From contig CAYNBZ010000004.1 of the NCBI GenBank assembly GCA_964395975.1, positions 11,999-75,998 on the forward strand: a DNA stretch of 64,000 bases, read 5' to 3'. The notes beneath the pieces are model-generated. The model did not search any database. It saw only the letters and a list, made by a program, of their open reading frames with translations, and was not told the DNA's origin. Origin of the DNA: Avimuribaculum sp964395975. GTDB taxonomy: Bacteria > Bacteroidota > Bacteroidia > Bacteroidales > Muribaculaceae. Below are positions 52,082 through 61,106 of the stretch, one piece after another (position 1 is the first letter of the stretch; each line of letters starts with the position of its first letter). Position numbers and translations under genes: made by a program.

Positions 52082-52816
52082 TTATTTATCCAGTAATGAT
52101 TTCATATATGCCTCCACCCCGTCAATATCCTTACGTGTATCTACAGATAACGACTTGCAATGACAATTGTAATAATAAATGGGTACATGGTTTTCCAAAA
52201 AGCGGAACGAATCGTTTTCCTCTATTTTCTCGATATGCCCACGAGGAGTATTATGATAGAATTCAAGAGCTTTTTTATTGAAAGCCCCTACGCCTACAAA
52301 TTTATGATACACATAATCCATGTTCCCCTTTGGATATGGGATAGGGCTACGCGAAATAAACAAACAGCGATCATCAGCGGCAGTCACTATTTTCAAGTTG
52401 GTAGAATCCACTACCTCCACAGGATCGCTGAAGTCAGTCATAAGGTTTGACACATACAGGCTATCTGTATCCAACTTATCGGGTATGCACTTCACTATAT
52501 AATCCTTGGTAAGCAGAGGCTCATCGCCGTTGACCATTACATAAAGATCTGCATCAATACGTGTGGATACTTCATAAAGCCGCTCAGTAGCCGTGTCGTG
52601 CAAAGGAGAAGTCATAACCACGGCTGCACCAAATTTCTCGGCAGCATTCTTTATTTTTTCACTATCGGTAGCTACATACACCTCTTCAAACACAGGAACC
52701 TCCTTACAGTGTTCATACACCCATTGTATCATGGGCTTGCCACAAATGAGTGCGAGCGGCTTTTCAAAGAATCGACTCGATTCAGCCCGAGCAGGAATTA
52801 CACAAATAATTTTCAT
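52082..52816 (-). CDS. KdsB-like sugar cytidylyltransferase (divergent)
   Basis: 244 residues. The nucleotidyltransferase P-loop region is IPARAESSRFFEKPLALICG with GKPMIQWVYEH. HDTATERLYEV and VMVNGDEPLL correspond to KdsB HxSGTERxxE and VNVQGDEP. FISRSPIPYPKG and the C-terminal SVDTRKDIDGVEAYM also fit. KdsB makes CMP-Kdo for lipid A. The Gln of the QGDEP motif is Asn here and TATERL replaces SGTERL, so it may activate a Kdo-related sugar. Context (kdtA and an acyltransferase upstream) favours Kdo. Confidence 0.75.
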   Translation of the reverse strand: MKIICVIPARAESSRFFEKPLALICGKPMIQWVYEHCKEVPVFEEVYVATDSEKIKNAAEKFGAAVVMTSPLHDTATERLYEVSTRIDADLYVMVNGDEPLLTKDYIVKCIPDKLDTDSLYVSNLMTDFSDPVEVVDSTNLKIVTAADDRCLFISRSPIPYPKGNMDYVYHKFVGVGAFNKKALEFYHNTPRGHIEKIEENDSFRFLENHVPIYYYNCHCKSLSVDTRKDIDGVEAYMKSLLDK

Positions 52817-52854
52817 AAATTTATATTGTAACCATTAAGGTTGTTTATGTTTCT

Positions 52855-53766
52855 TTATTCAGTTTTTACGTAATTATTACCGTCAGTTATCCTTCGGACT
52901 TTCCATCGTTTGTGCGACCACAACCAATAGGCAGGCTCGCGATTGATGGTATCTTCCAGCATCCGCATGAAACACAGGCTGTAAGGATATCTCTCCTTTT
53001 TTTCTTCCTCGGTGGGACACATTGGTTTGAACCTCATGGTATAACGGCCACGTCCCGTCTTTTCTACATCCAAATACAGGAAACCGGCATTTACCCTTTT
53101 CCCAATATCTTCGCCACCGGTCACATAAGGTGCATCTTGATTCAGAAAAGTAGTCCAGTGTTGCATTCCACCATTGGGTCGCTGGTCGGAAATAAACCCT
53201 ACCATAAATCTCTTGTCCTGCATTTTGTATTCCAACAACGTACGATACGCCTTTTTCTGTGGAATCGATACGAGACCAAACCGGCTGCGAATACGCAGCA
53301 TTATCTTGTCCATCACTTTGTCGCGCATTGGTTTGTAGATTTGTCCTCCCAAAGGCAAATTTCTACAATGCCGTGAAATGGCTTGCACCCATTCCCAGTT
53401 GCCATAATGCCCTAAATAAAGGATTATAGAACTTCCACCTGAAATCAATTCGTCAACCAATTGCGTATTTTCCACCCGTATGCGTTCATCTATTTCAATG
53501 TCGGATATATGCAATAATTTTACAGTTTCGACAAAGCAGTCACAAAGGTGTCGGTAAAAACGTTGCTCTATGTCTTTGAGCTCTGTTTGTGTCTTTAATG
53601 GAAATGAATTACGCAAATTGGCGGCCACTGTCGATCGCCGGTAGCGCACTATATAATACAAAATCAAATATATAACATTGCTCAACATATAAAGTATCGG
53701 TAATGGCACAACTGCCAACAACCGCAGGCAACCAAGTATGAAATGATACCATACGTACTCTTTCAT
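52855..53766 (-). CDS. LpxL/HtrB-family lipid A acyltransferase
   Basis: 303 residues with an N-terminal hydrophobic stretch (LGCLRLLAVVPLPILYMLSN). The catalytic H-x4-D/E motif reads HYGNWE within IILYLGHYGNWEWV. The downstream block NGGMQHWTTFLNQDAPYVTG and a PxxPxE-like KPMCPTEEEKKERYP are conserved. It transfers a secondary acyl chain to Kdo-lipid A at the inner membrane. Its start overlaps the kdtA stop by 4 nt. Confidence 0.9.
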   Translation of the reverse strand: MKEYVWYHFILGCLRLLAVVPLPILYMLSNVIYLILYYIVRYRRSTVAANLRNSFPLKTQTELKDIEQRFYRHLCDCFVETVKLLHISDIEIDERIRVENTQLVDELISGGSSIILYLGHYGNWEWVQAISRHCRNLPLGGQIYKPMRDKVMDKIMLRIRSRFGLVSIPQKKAYRTLLEYKMQDKRFMVGFISDQRPNGGMQHWTTFLNQDAPYVTGGEDIGKRVNAGFLYLDVEKTGRGRYTMRFKPMCPTEEEKKERYPYSLCFMRMLEDTINREPAYWLWSHKRWKVRRITDGNNYVKTE

Positions 53767-55016
53767 AGCTCCTTCACAATTTTGACTATTTGAGCAGTAG
53801 CACCACTATTCGCTTCACTGTAGTCCAAAGCTACTCGTCTGATTCGTTCCAATTCTTTGCAATTTCCTTTAAGATTACAAAACCATGCATCCAATTCATC
53901 TGCCGAACGAACGATTGCTCCTATTTTTAGGGCTTCCAATTGCTTTGGAGTCACTTTTCGTCGCGTTTCAGGACCAAAAGACACCGGCAAGCCATAAACG
54001 GTTGCTTCAATTACGCTGTGAAGATATGGAGTGAACCCCCCGCCGACATAGACCCAATTTCCATAACGATAAAGCAACGCTAATTCTCCTATGTAATCGA
54101 TGATTAAAACTTGTATATTCTCAAAGTCGGTTTGTTCGTCGCATTCTGAATAGCAAAGTGCAGAACCGTCCAACCTGGTTTTAATGTCATTGAGCTTTCC
54201 CGCGCTTATTTCATGTGGAACAATCAAGAACAATGTATCGCGATGCCGATTGGCCAACGAACACACAAGTTCCAAATCGTTATCGTCACTGGTGCTTCCG
54301 GCTATGAACAATTTGCGTCCACGAGCAAAATGCTCGACTATCATATTGCGATATGGTGTTGAAGCCTGAGCAAGAGCATTATCAAACAGAGGATCGCCAG
54401 TCACACTGACTCTACTACATCCTATGTTTCGCAAATTGCCGGCCGAAACCTCGTCCAAAACCGATATATAAGTAAAATTCTTCAAAGCCTTGCGTTGTAG
54501 CGCCCCATACCATTTAAACAGTGAGGCTTCGCGATGAATGAGAGCTGACACTAAACAGACAGGAATACAATTACGCTTCAACATCTCCATGTAATTGACC
54601 CAGTATTCGGAAATGACAAACATCGCTTTTTGTGGACAAACGGTATCCAAAAATGCTGCAGCGTTTTTTCTCGTATCCAATGGCAGTAAAAAAACATAAT
54701 CAACATCGAGATGGAGGTATTTCATTGCCTCATAGCCGGTTGGAGAGAAAAACGTAAGGACTATGCAATACTCGTCTCGCAACTGTCTGACGACAGGACG
54801 AGCCACTCCATATTCCCCCAACGACGCTGCATGAACCCACAATACTGGTTTGGAGCAACCTTTGCCACCTTGCAAAGAAATTTTTATCTCTCTTAGAGCA
54901 CTCTGCTGCCCACGCGCGAACTCCAATAACTTACATTCGGGTAAAAAAAAGCAACGAGATACAAGAGTCAACAACAACTTGCCCAGAGCCATTATCATGT
55001 CGTAAATGACGTGCAT
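53763..55016 (-). CDS. waaA: 3-deoxy-D-manno-octulosonic acid transferase (KdtA/WaaA)
   Basis: 417 residues. An N-terminal membrane anchor, then the Kdo-transferase signature VLWVHAASLGEYGVARPVV with the catalytic Glu. The GT-B C lobe has RKLFIAGSTSDDNDLELVCS and YGNWVYVGGGFTPYLHSVIE. It adds Kdo to lipid IVA. It is the first gene of a seven-gene minus-strand operon to 47144 and has its own promoter at 55053-55081. Confidence 0.94.
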   Translation of the reverse strand: MHVIYDMIMALGKLLLTLVSRCFFLPECKLLEFARGQQSALREIKISLQGGKGCSKPVLWVHAASLGEYGVARPVVRQLRDEYCIVLTFFSPTGYEAMKYLHLDVDYVFLLPLDTRKNAAAFLDTVCPQKAMFVISEYWVNYMEMLKRNCIPVCLVSALIHREASLFKWYGALQRKALKNFTYISVLDEVSAGNLRNIGCSRVSVTGDPLFDNALAQASTPYRNMIVEHFARGRKLFIAGSTSDDNDLELVCSLANRHRDTLFLIVPHEISAGKLNDIKTRLDGSALCYSECDEQTDFENIQVLIIDYIGELALLYRYGNWVYVGGGFTPYLHSVIEATVYGLPVSFGPETRRKVTPKQLEALKIGAIVRSADELDAWFCNLKGNCKELERIRRVALDYSEANSGATAQIVKIVKEL

Positions 55017-55052
55017 ATATATCTCTGACTTCCGTTAAACGATAAAACGATG

Positions 55053-55081
55053 CAAAGTTATCTTTGAAAGTATATGGGCAA
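55053..55081 (-). promoter_or_regulatory. promoter of the waaA/LOS operon
   Basis: The minus strand reads TTG (55081-55079), 18 nt, TAACTTTG (55060-55053), 37 nt before the waaA start. This makes the operon independent of the XRE gene upstream. Confidence 0.68.
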
Positions 55082-55125
55082 CGGCAAGAATCCGTCGGTA
55101 TTTGATACAAAAACGACCTTTTTAG

Positions 55126-55461
55126 TTACAATAATTCTCGTTTCAACAATTCGATTAATTCACATGGCAACTGCGACATATCAATACCCTTGTCATTCAA
55201 TGGTAGCACTATACATGGATTGGCATCACGTTCGGTACGCTTGCCATGTCGCATATAAACTTCATTAATAAAGTCGTACCCCAAGACTTCAGAAATTATC
55301 AATAAACGTTCAACATCGATGTTCTTACTTTCGAATATATGGTAAAGAGATGTACGTGCACAATGAATTTTTCGAGCAAACTCGGCATAGCTCAAGCCGC
55401 TTTCGTCCACTTTCTGACGAATGATACGACCAATGTATATGTCCTTAAACCTGTATTCCAT
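55126..55461 (-). CDS. XRE-family helix-turn-helix regulator
   Basis: 111 residues from the ATG at 55461 (MEYRFKDIYIGRIIRQKVDE). The HTH lies at about 15-55: ESGLSYAEFARKIHCARTSL, then YHIFESKNIDVERLLIISEV. The rest is a polar tail ending in LPCELIELLKRELL, with no ligand domain. The frame is open upstream through a run of nine G residues to 55545, so longer forms are possible. The target is unknown. It precedes the LOS operon in the same direction but is separated by that operon's promoter. Confidence 0.8.
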   Translation of the reverse strand: MEYRFKDIYIGRIIRQKVDESGLSYAEFARKIHCARTSLYHIFESKNIDVERLLIISEVLGYDFINEVYMRHGKRTERDANPCIVLPLNDKGIDMSQLPCELIELLKRELL

Positions 55462-55475
55462 GGTTGTTTGTTCTT

Positions 55476-55484
55476 CCCCCCCCC
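55476..55484 (-). repeat. G9 homopolymer (C9 on plus strand) before the XRE gene
   Basis: Nine consecutive C residues followed by six T residues on the plus strand, so the transcript has A6G9 ending 14 nt before the XRE ATG. Slippage here would change the leader and any upstream-initiated frame. Confidence 0.85.
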
Positions 55485-55639
55485 TTTTTTCTTGTTTGTG
55501 CCGACACCGGTTCCACATGGTGCAGACCTTACCTTCGTTCCACAAAAATAGCGTGAGGAATTCATATGCTGTTCATCGAGAATGTGGTATCGCCAAACGC
55601 TATCTTATTCGCCACACCTTTACATAAAGCAAAGATGCG

Positions 55640-55686
55640 CCGTCCGCTGTGGGAAGCCCACTTCCCCCTCGGACGGTACAAAGATA
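55640..55686 (-). promoter_or_regulatory. promoter box and nested hairpin in the XRE leader
   Basis: TATCTTTG on the minus strand (55686-55679) is followed within 3 nt by a structured segment. The outer stem is CCGTCCG/CGGACGG (55640-55646 with 55670-55676), and it encloses GTGGG-AAG-CCCAC (55649-55661). The predicted transcript would carry a ~180-nt leader before the XRE gene. The remaining gap to fabI (55690-55975) has one further imperfect hairpin near 55810-55835 and no gene that I can support. Confidence 0.45.
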
Positions 55687-55976
55687 CAAATAAAGTTCAA
55701 ACAGCATAACGCTTCGTGATGTTTAAAAATTTAGGAAAATTGTTCTGCTCTACAGCCTGTAAAACCATGACCGCATCTGCACTATAATCTCCTCATTATA
55801 ACAATTGCGCCGGCTGTCTCACGACAACCGGCACAACTATTAACCTTAAATCTAATACCATGAAAAACACATCACAAGTATAATATTTTCATGGAAATAA
55901 CACAAACATTTAGTCAGAAAACTTCATTATTTTCGTTTTATTTAACTCATTTGTCTGTCTGCATCATTTGCAAATT

Positions 55977-56006
55977 TTGGAAATTTAATCATTATTACTA
56001 CATTTG
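55977..56006 (+). promoter_or_regulatory. fabI promoter
   Basis: TTG at 55977-55979, exactly 19 nt, TACATTTG at 55999-56006, 47 nt before the fabI start. Confidence 0.75.
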
Positions 56007-56053
56007 CACCCTAAATTTGAAATAACCAAAGGTTATAACTAACATTTAACGTA

Positions 56054-56917
56054 ATGAGTTACAATTTATTAAAAGGGAAAAGAGGCATCATATTCGGTGC
56101 GCTTAACGACAAAAGCATTGCTTGGAAAGTGGCTGAGAGAGCCGTTGAAGAGGGTGCTACCATCACCTTGAGTAATGCACCGGTAGCCGTAAGAATGGGC
56201 GAAATTTCCGCCCTTGGCGAAAAATTGAACGCTGAAATCATTCCGGCAGATGCCACCAGCTACAATGACCTCGAAAACGTATTTTTAAAATCGATGGAAA
56301 TCCTTGGGGGACAAATCGATTTTGTTCTTCATTCGATAGGCATGTCGCCAAACGTGCGCAAGAAACGCACATACGACGACATCGACTATGACATGATGTC
56401 AAAGACTTTCGACATCTCGGCCATTTCATTCCACAAAATGCTGCAAAGCGCAAAAAAGAATCATGCAATTGCCGATGGTGGCAGCGTGATAGCACTCTCA
56501 TATATTGCCGCCCAACGCACGTTGTTCGGATACAATGATATGGCCGATGCTAAGGCTCTACTCGAATCAATAGCACGTAGCTTCGGTTACATATATGGTC
56601 GTGAACATGGGGTACGTATCAACACCATCTCACAATCACCGACCATGACCACTGCCGGAAGTGGTATCAAAGGCATGACATCCCTGTTCGACTTTGCCAA
56701 CCGCATGGCTCCTCTTGGGAATGCCTCGGCCGAAGATTGTGCCGATTATTGCATCGTGATGTTTAGCGATCTCACCCGCAAGGTGACAATGCAGAACCTC
56801 TACCATGATGGCGGATTCTCGAGTATGGGTATGAGCTATCGAGCCATGAACCAGTATGAAAAGAGTCTCAATGAAAATGAATTCCTTAATCCTGATGGAA
56901 GCGTGATATACGGATAA
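56054..56917 (+). CDS. fabI: enoyl-[acyl-carrier-protein] reductase FabI
   Basis: 287 residues, an NAD(P)H-dependent short-chain dehydrogenase fold that reduces enoyl-ACP in the last step of each fatty-acid elongation cycle. The cofactor site is GKRGIIFGALNDKSIAWKVA. LHSIGMSPNVRKKRTY follows, and the catalytic Tyr-x6-Lys lies in FGYNDMADAKALLESIARSF. The C terminus has an extension (YRAMNQYEKSLNENEFLNPD), as I expect for Bacteroidetes FabI. It is monocistronic, with a promoter and terminator of its own. Confidence 0.95.
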   Translation: MSYNLLKGKRGIIFGALNDKSIAWKVAERAVEEGATITLSNAPVAVRMGEISALGEKLNAEIIPADATSYNDLENVFLKSMEILGGQIDFVLHSIGMSPNVRKKRTYDDIDYDMMSKTFDISAISFHKMLQSAKKNHAIADGGSVIALSYIAAQRTLFGYNDMADAKALLESIARSFGYIYGREHGVRINTISQSPTMTTAGSGIKGMTSLFDFANRMAPLGNASAEDCADYCIVMFSDLTRKVTMQNLYHDGGFSSMGMSYRAMNQYEKSLNENEFLNPDGSVIYG

Positions 56918-56937
56918 AAAAATTCATACAATAAAGG

Positions 56938-56985
56938 AAATGGCAGGCAATCAAATTCAAAAGATTAGCCTGCCATTTTATTTTT
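56938..56985 (+). terminator. terminator after fabI
   Basis: Perfect 10-bp stem AATGGCAGGC (56939-56948) / GCCTGCCATT (56968-56977), followed by TTATTTTT. The ~300 bp from here to the thr promoter shows no gene that I can support. Confidence 0.8.
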
Positions 56986-57283
56986 ACAAACACCCACACA
57001 CGACATTTTCAGGCATAGTCTTTCCTCCGGCCAATTTCTTTAGCGATATTATCTTTTTATTTTCTGATGACATAGCAGTTCTTCATGTACACACCCACAA
57101 TAATTAATTTCTGTTGCACACGCTTCATGCAAACATTAAATGGTATGACACACAACAACGTTCTACAATGACACGATACTGAAAAATAATGCGTTAGTGG
57201 AATTTTAAGAATCAGAAATAAGTTTAAACCATTTCATTGTAATAATTACTAAGCATATCACTCTTTCGATAGGAAAAAAATAT

Positions 57284-57291
57284 TACCTTTG
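57284..57291 (+). promoter_or_regulatory. -7 box of the threonine operon
   Basis: TACCTTTG, 88 nt before thrA, with a weak -33 region (CTTTC). I see no leader peptide rich in Thr or Ile codons and no clear attenuator hairpin between here and thrA. Confidence 0.55.
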
Positions 57292-57379
57292 AGCATTAAA
57301 AGTCATTCGACATATTTATTCAATGACGTACGATATTTTATTCATGTTTCTTCTGTAAAAAGAAAAGTAAATTAACAAA

Positions 57380-59818
57380 ATGAAAGTACTGAAATTCGGC
57401 GGCACATCGGTCGGAACAGTGGAAAGTCTTCGCAATGTGAAACACATAGTGGAAAGTTGCGACGAACAAGTGATTGTAGTTGTGTCGGCTCTTGGCGGCA
57501 TCACCGACCAACTTATCAACACAGCTAAGCAAGCGGCCAAAGGTGATGTTGGCTACTTACAAAACTATGCCGACATCGTAGAACGCCACAACAAAATAGT
57601 CAATGGTATAGTACCTGAGAATCGCAAACTCGACGTTCTTTCCATAATCAGTCCTTTGCTTGAGGAACTCGGCAATATTTATCGTGGAGTAGCCCTTATA
57701 AAAGACTTGTCTACTCGTACACTCGACATTGTGGTTAGTTATGGCGAAAGGTTGTCGTCGGTAATCATAAGCCGTGTCATCAACCATGCACGGCATTATG
57801 ATGCACGCAACTTCATCAAGACCGAAACCCAATTCAACAAGCATATAACAGACATTGATTTGACTGAGAAGCTGATAAAACAAACCTTTAAGAACTTCAC
57901 ATCGCAAGTGGCTGTAGTGCCTGGATTCATATCTACTGACCGTAATAGTGGCGACATTACCAACCTCGGACGCGGAGGAAGCGACTATACTGCGGCTCTC
58001 ATTGCAGCGGCTCTTGATGCTCGGCAACTCGAAATATGGACCGATGTAGATGGTTTCATGACTGCCGACCCTAAGGTTATCTCATCGGCCTACGTAATCA
58101 GCCACCTCACCTACATCGAAGCAATGGAGTTGTGCAACTTCGGAGCTAAAGTTGTGTATCCGCCAACAATCTATCCTGTATATCACAAAAACATTCCGAT
58201 ACTTATAAAAAACACTTTCAATCCATCGGCTCCGGGTACACTTATCACCGAACACATCCCTGCAAATGAGTCAAAAGCCATAAAGGGAATATCTTCAATC
58301 AACGATACATGCCTCATCACACTTACGGGATTTGGTATGGTTGGCGTAATTGGAGTCAATTCACGCATTTTCAATGCACTTGCTCGCAACGGAATAAGCG
58401 TATTTCTCGTTTCGCAGGCATCATCGGAACATAACACGTCATTTGCTGTAAAAAACAGTGATTCCGACACCGCAGTAGCCGTATTGAAAGAAGAATTTGC
58501 TGCCGAACTCACAACCGGTGAAATCAGCGACATTACACCTGAGCGCGACCTCGCCACTGTGGCTATAGTCGGCGAGAACATGAAACATACTCCGGGCATA
58601 GCTGGTAAACTGTTCAACACACTTGGCAGAAACGGTATAAATGTAATAGCATGCGCCCAAGGCGCATCCGAGACCAACATCTCGTTTGTCATCAAGCTTG
58701 ATAGCTTGAGAAAGGCATTAAACGTCATTCATGACTCTTTTTTCTTATCAGACACACAAGTCTTGAACCTGTTTGTAATCGGCATCGGAAATGTTGGACG
58801 AAACCTGTTACAGCAGATTAGCAAACAAAAAGATAATCTGATAAACAACAAGGCTCTGGAACTTCGTGTGGTAGGACTCGCAAATTCGCGCAAGTGCATT
58901 TTCTCACGCCAAGGTATCGACATAGACGATGTTGACAAGGCTTTACGCCAAGCCGACATTGATGCATCACCCGAACACATAGTGCATGAAGTGGTAAAAA
59001 TGAATATTTTCAATTCAGTTTTTGTCGACTGCACGGCATGTAAGGAAATTGCCAACTTGTATAAAACTTTATTAAACCATAATGTGAACGTTGTCGCAGC
59101 CAATAAAGTTGCCGCATCGTCAAAATATTCTACCTATAGCGAACTTAAACACATTGCCCGCAAGCGTGACGTAAAGTTTCTGTTTGAAACAAACGTAGGT
59201 GCGGGATTGCCAATCATTAACACTATAAACAATCTAATCAATTCAGGCGACAAGATTCTAAAAATCGAAGCGGTACTTTCGGGTACGCTCAATTTCATAT
59301 TCAATACCGTCAGCAGCACAACCCCCTTGAGCCAAGCCATCGAAATGGCAAAAGAGGCAGGATATAGCGAGCCCGACCCTCGTATCGACTTAAGTGGACG
59401 GGACGTGATTCGTAAAATCGTGATACTTGCCCGTGAGGCCGGATATAAAGTGGAACAAGAAGACGTGGTAATGGGCGACTTCATTCCGAAAGAATGTTTC
59501 GAAGGCAATGCTGACGATTTCATCAACAATGTGAAAAAATATGATGCCACCTTTGAAGGTATGCGAAAGCAGTCGGAGATGAAACACAAGCATATGCGCT
59601 TCGTTGCTAAACTCGAAAATGGAGTTGTTTCCACCGGATTGCAGGAAGTGGGAAAAGAGCATCCTTTTTATTCACTTGAAGGGAGTAATAATGTGATATT
59701 GATCACCACTGAACGCTATAAAGAATACCCGATGGAAATAAAAGGCTACGGAGCTGGTGCCGAAGTTACGGCAGCAGGCGTGTTTGCCGACATCATCAGC
59801 ATTGCCAACATTAGATAA
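57380..59818 (+). CDS. thrA: bifunctional aspartate kinase / homoserine dehydrogenase
   Basis: 812 residues. The N-terminal aspartate kinase starts VLKFGGTSVGTVESLRNVKH and has GRGGSDYTAALIAAAL. Two ACT-type regulatory domains follow at about 310-460 (ITLTGFGMVGVIGV, VAIVGENMKHTPGIAG). The homoserine dehydrogenase part begins with the Rossmann motif IGIGNVGRNLLQQI near 465-480 and holds AANKVA and the GTLNFI segment. It catalyses the first and third steps from aspartate to threonine. ACT domains imply threonine feedback. It is first in the thr operon, 22 nt before the mutase-like gene. Confidence 0.96.
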   Translation: MKVLKFGGTSVGTVESLRNVKHIVESCDEQVIVVVSALGGITDQLINTAKQAAKGDVGYLQNYADIVERHNKIVNGIVPENRKLDVLSIISPLLEELGNIYRGVALIKDLSTRTLDIVVSYGERLSSVIISRVINHARHYDARNFIKTETQFNKHITDIDLTEKLIKQTFKNFTSQVAVVPGFISTDRNSGDITNLGRGGSDYTAALIAAALDARQLEIWTDVDGFMTADPKVISSAYVISHLTYIEAMELCNFGAKVVYPPTIYPVYHKNIPILIKNTFNPSAPGTLITEHIPANESKAIKGISSINDTCLITLTGFGMVGVIGVNSRIFNALARNGISVFLVSQASSEHNTSFAVKNSDSDTAVAVLKEEFAAELTTGEISDITPERDLATVAIVGENMKHTPGIAGKLFNTLGRNGINVIACAQGASETNISFVIKLDSLRKALNVIHDSFFLSDTQVLNLFVIGIGNVGRNLLQQISKQKDNLINNKALELRVVGLANSRKCIFSRQGIDIDDVDKALRQADIDASPEHIVHEVVKMNIFNSVFVDCTACKEIANLYKTLLNHNVNVVAANKVAASSKYSTYSELKHIARKRDVKFLFETNVGAGLPIINTINNLINSGDKILKIEAVLSGTLNFIFNTVSSTTPLSQAIEMAKEAGYSEPDPRIDLSGRDVIRKIVILAREAGYKVEQEDVVMGDFIPKECFEGNADDFINNVKKYDATFEGMRKQSEMKHKHMRFVAKLENGVVSTGLQEVGKEHPFYSLEGSNNVILITTERYKEYPMEIKGYGAGAEVTAAGVFADIISIANIR

Positions 59819-59840
59819 TCAAAACTCTAAGTTGACCAAG

Positions 59841-61052
59841 ATGAAACACATTATCATATTAGGCGATGGAATGGCTGATGAGCCAATATCGGCTTTGGGC
59901 GACCGTACACCCATACAAGCTGCCGACACGCCTGCAATGGACTGGATAGCCGGTGCAGGACGTGTAGGTCAATTATACACCATCCCTGCTGGATATGAAC
60001 CAGGAAGCGAAGTAGCACATTTATCCCTATTGGGATACGATTTACACACGGTTTTCGAAGGGCGTGGTTCACTTGAGGCCGCAAGCATGGGTATACCAAT
60101 TGAAAATGGAGAGATGGCCATGCGCTGTAATCTAATATGTATCAAAAACGGTATTATCAAAAATCACTCGGCAGGACACATAAGTGATGCCGAAGCTCAT
60201 GAACTTATAAATTACCTCGAAGAAAAACTCGGTACAGACACTATACACTTTTATCCTGGAGTTTCCTACCGCCACTTGCTGAAGATTAAGGGAGGTAAAA
60301 AGCAACTTCACTGCACACCTCCACATGATGTCCCGGGAACTCCGTTTCGCAATGTTATGGTAAAAGCCTTGACTCCTGAAGCCGAAGACAGCGCACGACT
60401 TATCAACGACTTAGTGTTGCGTTCACAAGAATTATTGGCGAATCATCCGGTCAATATAAGGCGTATTGCCGTCGGAAAAGACCCCGCCAACAGCATTTGG
60501 CCATGGTCGCCTGGTTATCGTCCGGCAATGGAAACTTTGCAACAAAAATATGGAATTAACCACGGAGCCGTGATTTCGGCAGTCGATCTCATCAGAGGAA
60601 TAGGTGTATATGCAGGTCTTGACCCAATCATTGTCAAAGGAGCAACAGGCCTGTATGACACAAACTATGAAGGGAAAGCACAAGCAGCCATTGATGCCTT
60701 GAACAACGGATATGATTTTGTGTTTCTCCATGTAGAAGCAAGCGATGAAGCCGGACATGAAGGTGATTACGAACTTAAAGTCAAAACCATCGAATATCTC
60801 GACCACCGTATATGCCAACCCATCATCGATGCTACGCTAAATATGGAAGAGCCTGTCACTATAGCATTGTTACCCGACCATCCTACCCCGTGCCGACTGC
60901 GTACACATACATCAGCACCCGTGCCATTCGCCATTTTCAGACCCGGCGAACGTCCCGACAGAGTGCCGCGATATGACGAAGAAGTCGCGCAATATGGAAT
61001 GTATGGAACATTGTCGCGTGACGAGTTCATGAAGGCTCTTTTCAATAACTGA
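59841..61052 (+). CDS. 2,3-bisphosphoglycerate-independent phosphoglycerate mutase-like protein, proposed homoserine kinase
   Basis: 403 residues from the ATG at 59841 (MKHIIILGDGMADEPISALG); the longer frame from 59757 would overlap thrA. This is the archaeal-type ApgM/alkaline-phosphatase superfamily. Metal and catalytic motifs are visible: LGDGMAD, the Ser region GSEVAHLSLLGYD, HVEASDEAGHEGD and LPDHPTP. Between thrA and thrC, where no ThrB is present, this family has been proposed to act as homoserine kinase. A true phosphoglycerate mutase is the alternative. Confidence 0.85.
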   Translation: MKHIIILGDGMADEPISALGDRTPIQAADTPAMDWIAGAGRVGQLYTIPAGYEPGSEVAHLSLLGYDLHTVFEGRGSLEAASMGIPIENGEMAMRCNLICIKNGIIKNHSAGHISDAEAHELINYLEEKLGTDTIHFYPGVSYRHLLKIKGGKKQLHCTPPHDVPGTPFRNVMVKALTPEAEDSARLINDLVLRSQELLANHPVNIRRIAVGKDPANSIWPWSPGYRPAMETLQQKYGINHGAVISAVDLIRGIGVYAGLDPIIVKGATGLYDTNYEGKAQAAIDALNNGYDFVFLHVEASDEAGHEGDYELKVKTIEYLDHRICQPIIDATLNMEEPVTIALLPDHPTPCRLRTHTSAPVPFAIFRPGERPDRVPRYDEEVAQYGMYGTLSRDEFMKALFNN

Positions 61053-61106
61053 AAAGTAACAACGTTTTTGCTATCACAGACTCCACCAAAACTCAACATA
61101 AACAAT

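Noticed and set aside
55755..55850. Possible small RNA or terminator upstream of fabI
   Set aside because: An imperfect GC hairpin (GCCGGCTGT / ACAACCGGC) exists but has no T-tract on either strand and no promoter pairing that I can support.
59757..59840. N-terminal extension of the mutase-like protein
   Set aside because: It overlaps the end of thrA and lacks family similarity. MKHIIILGDGMAD at 59841 is the family start.
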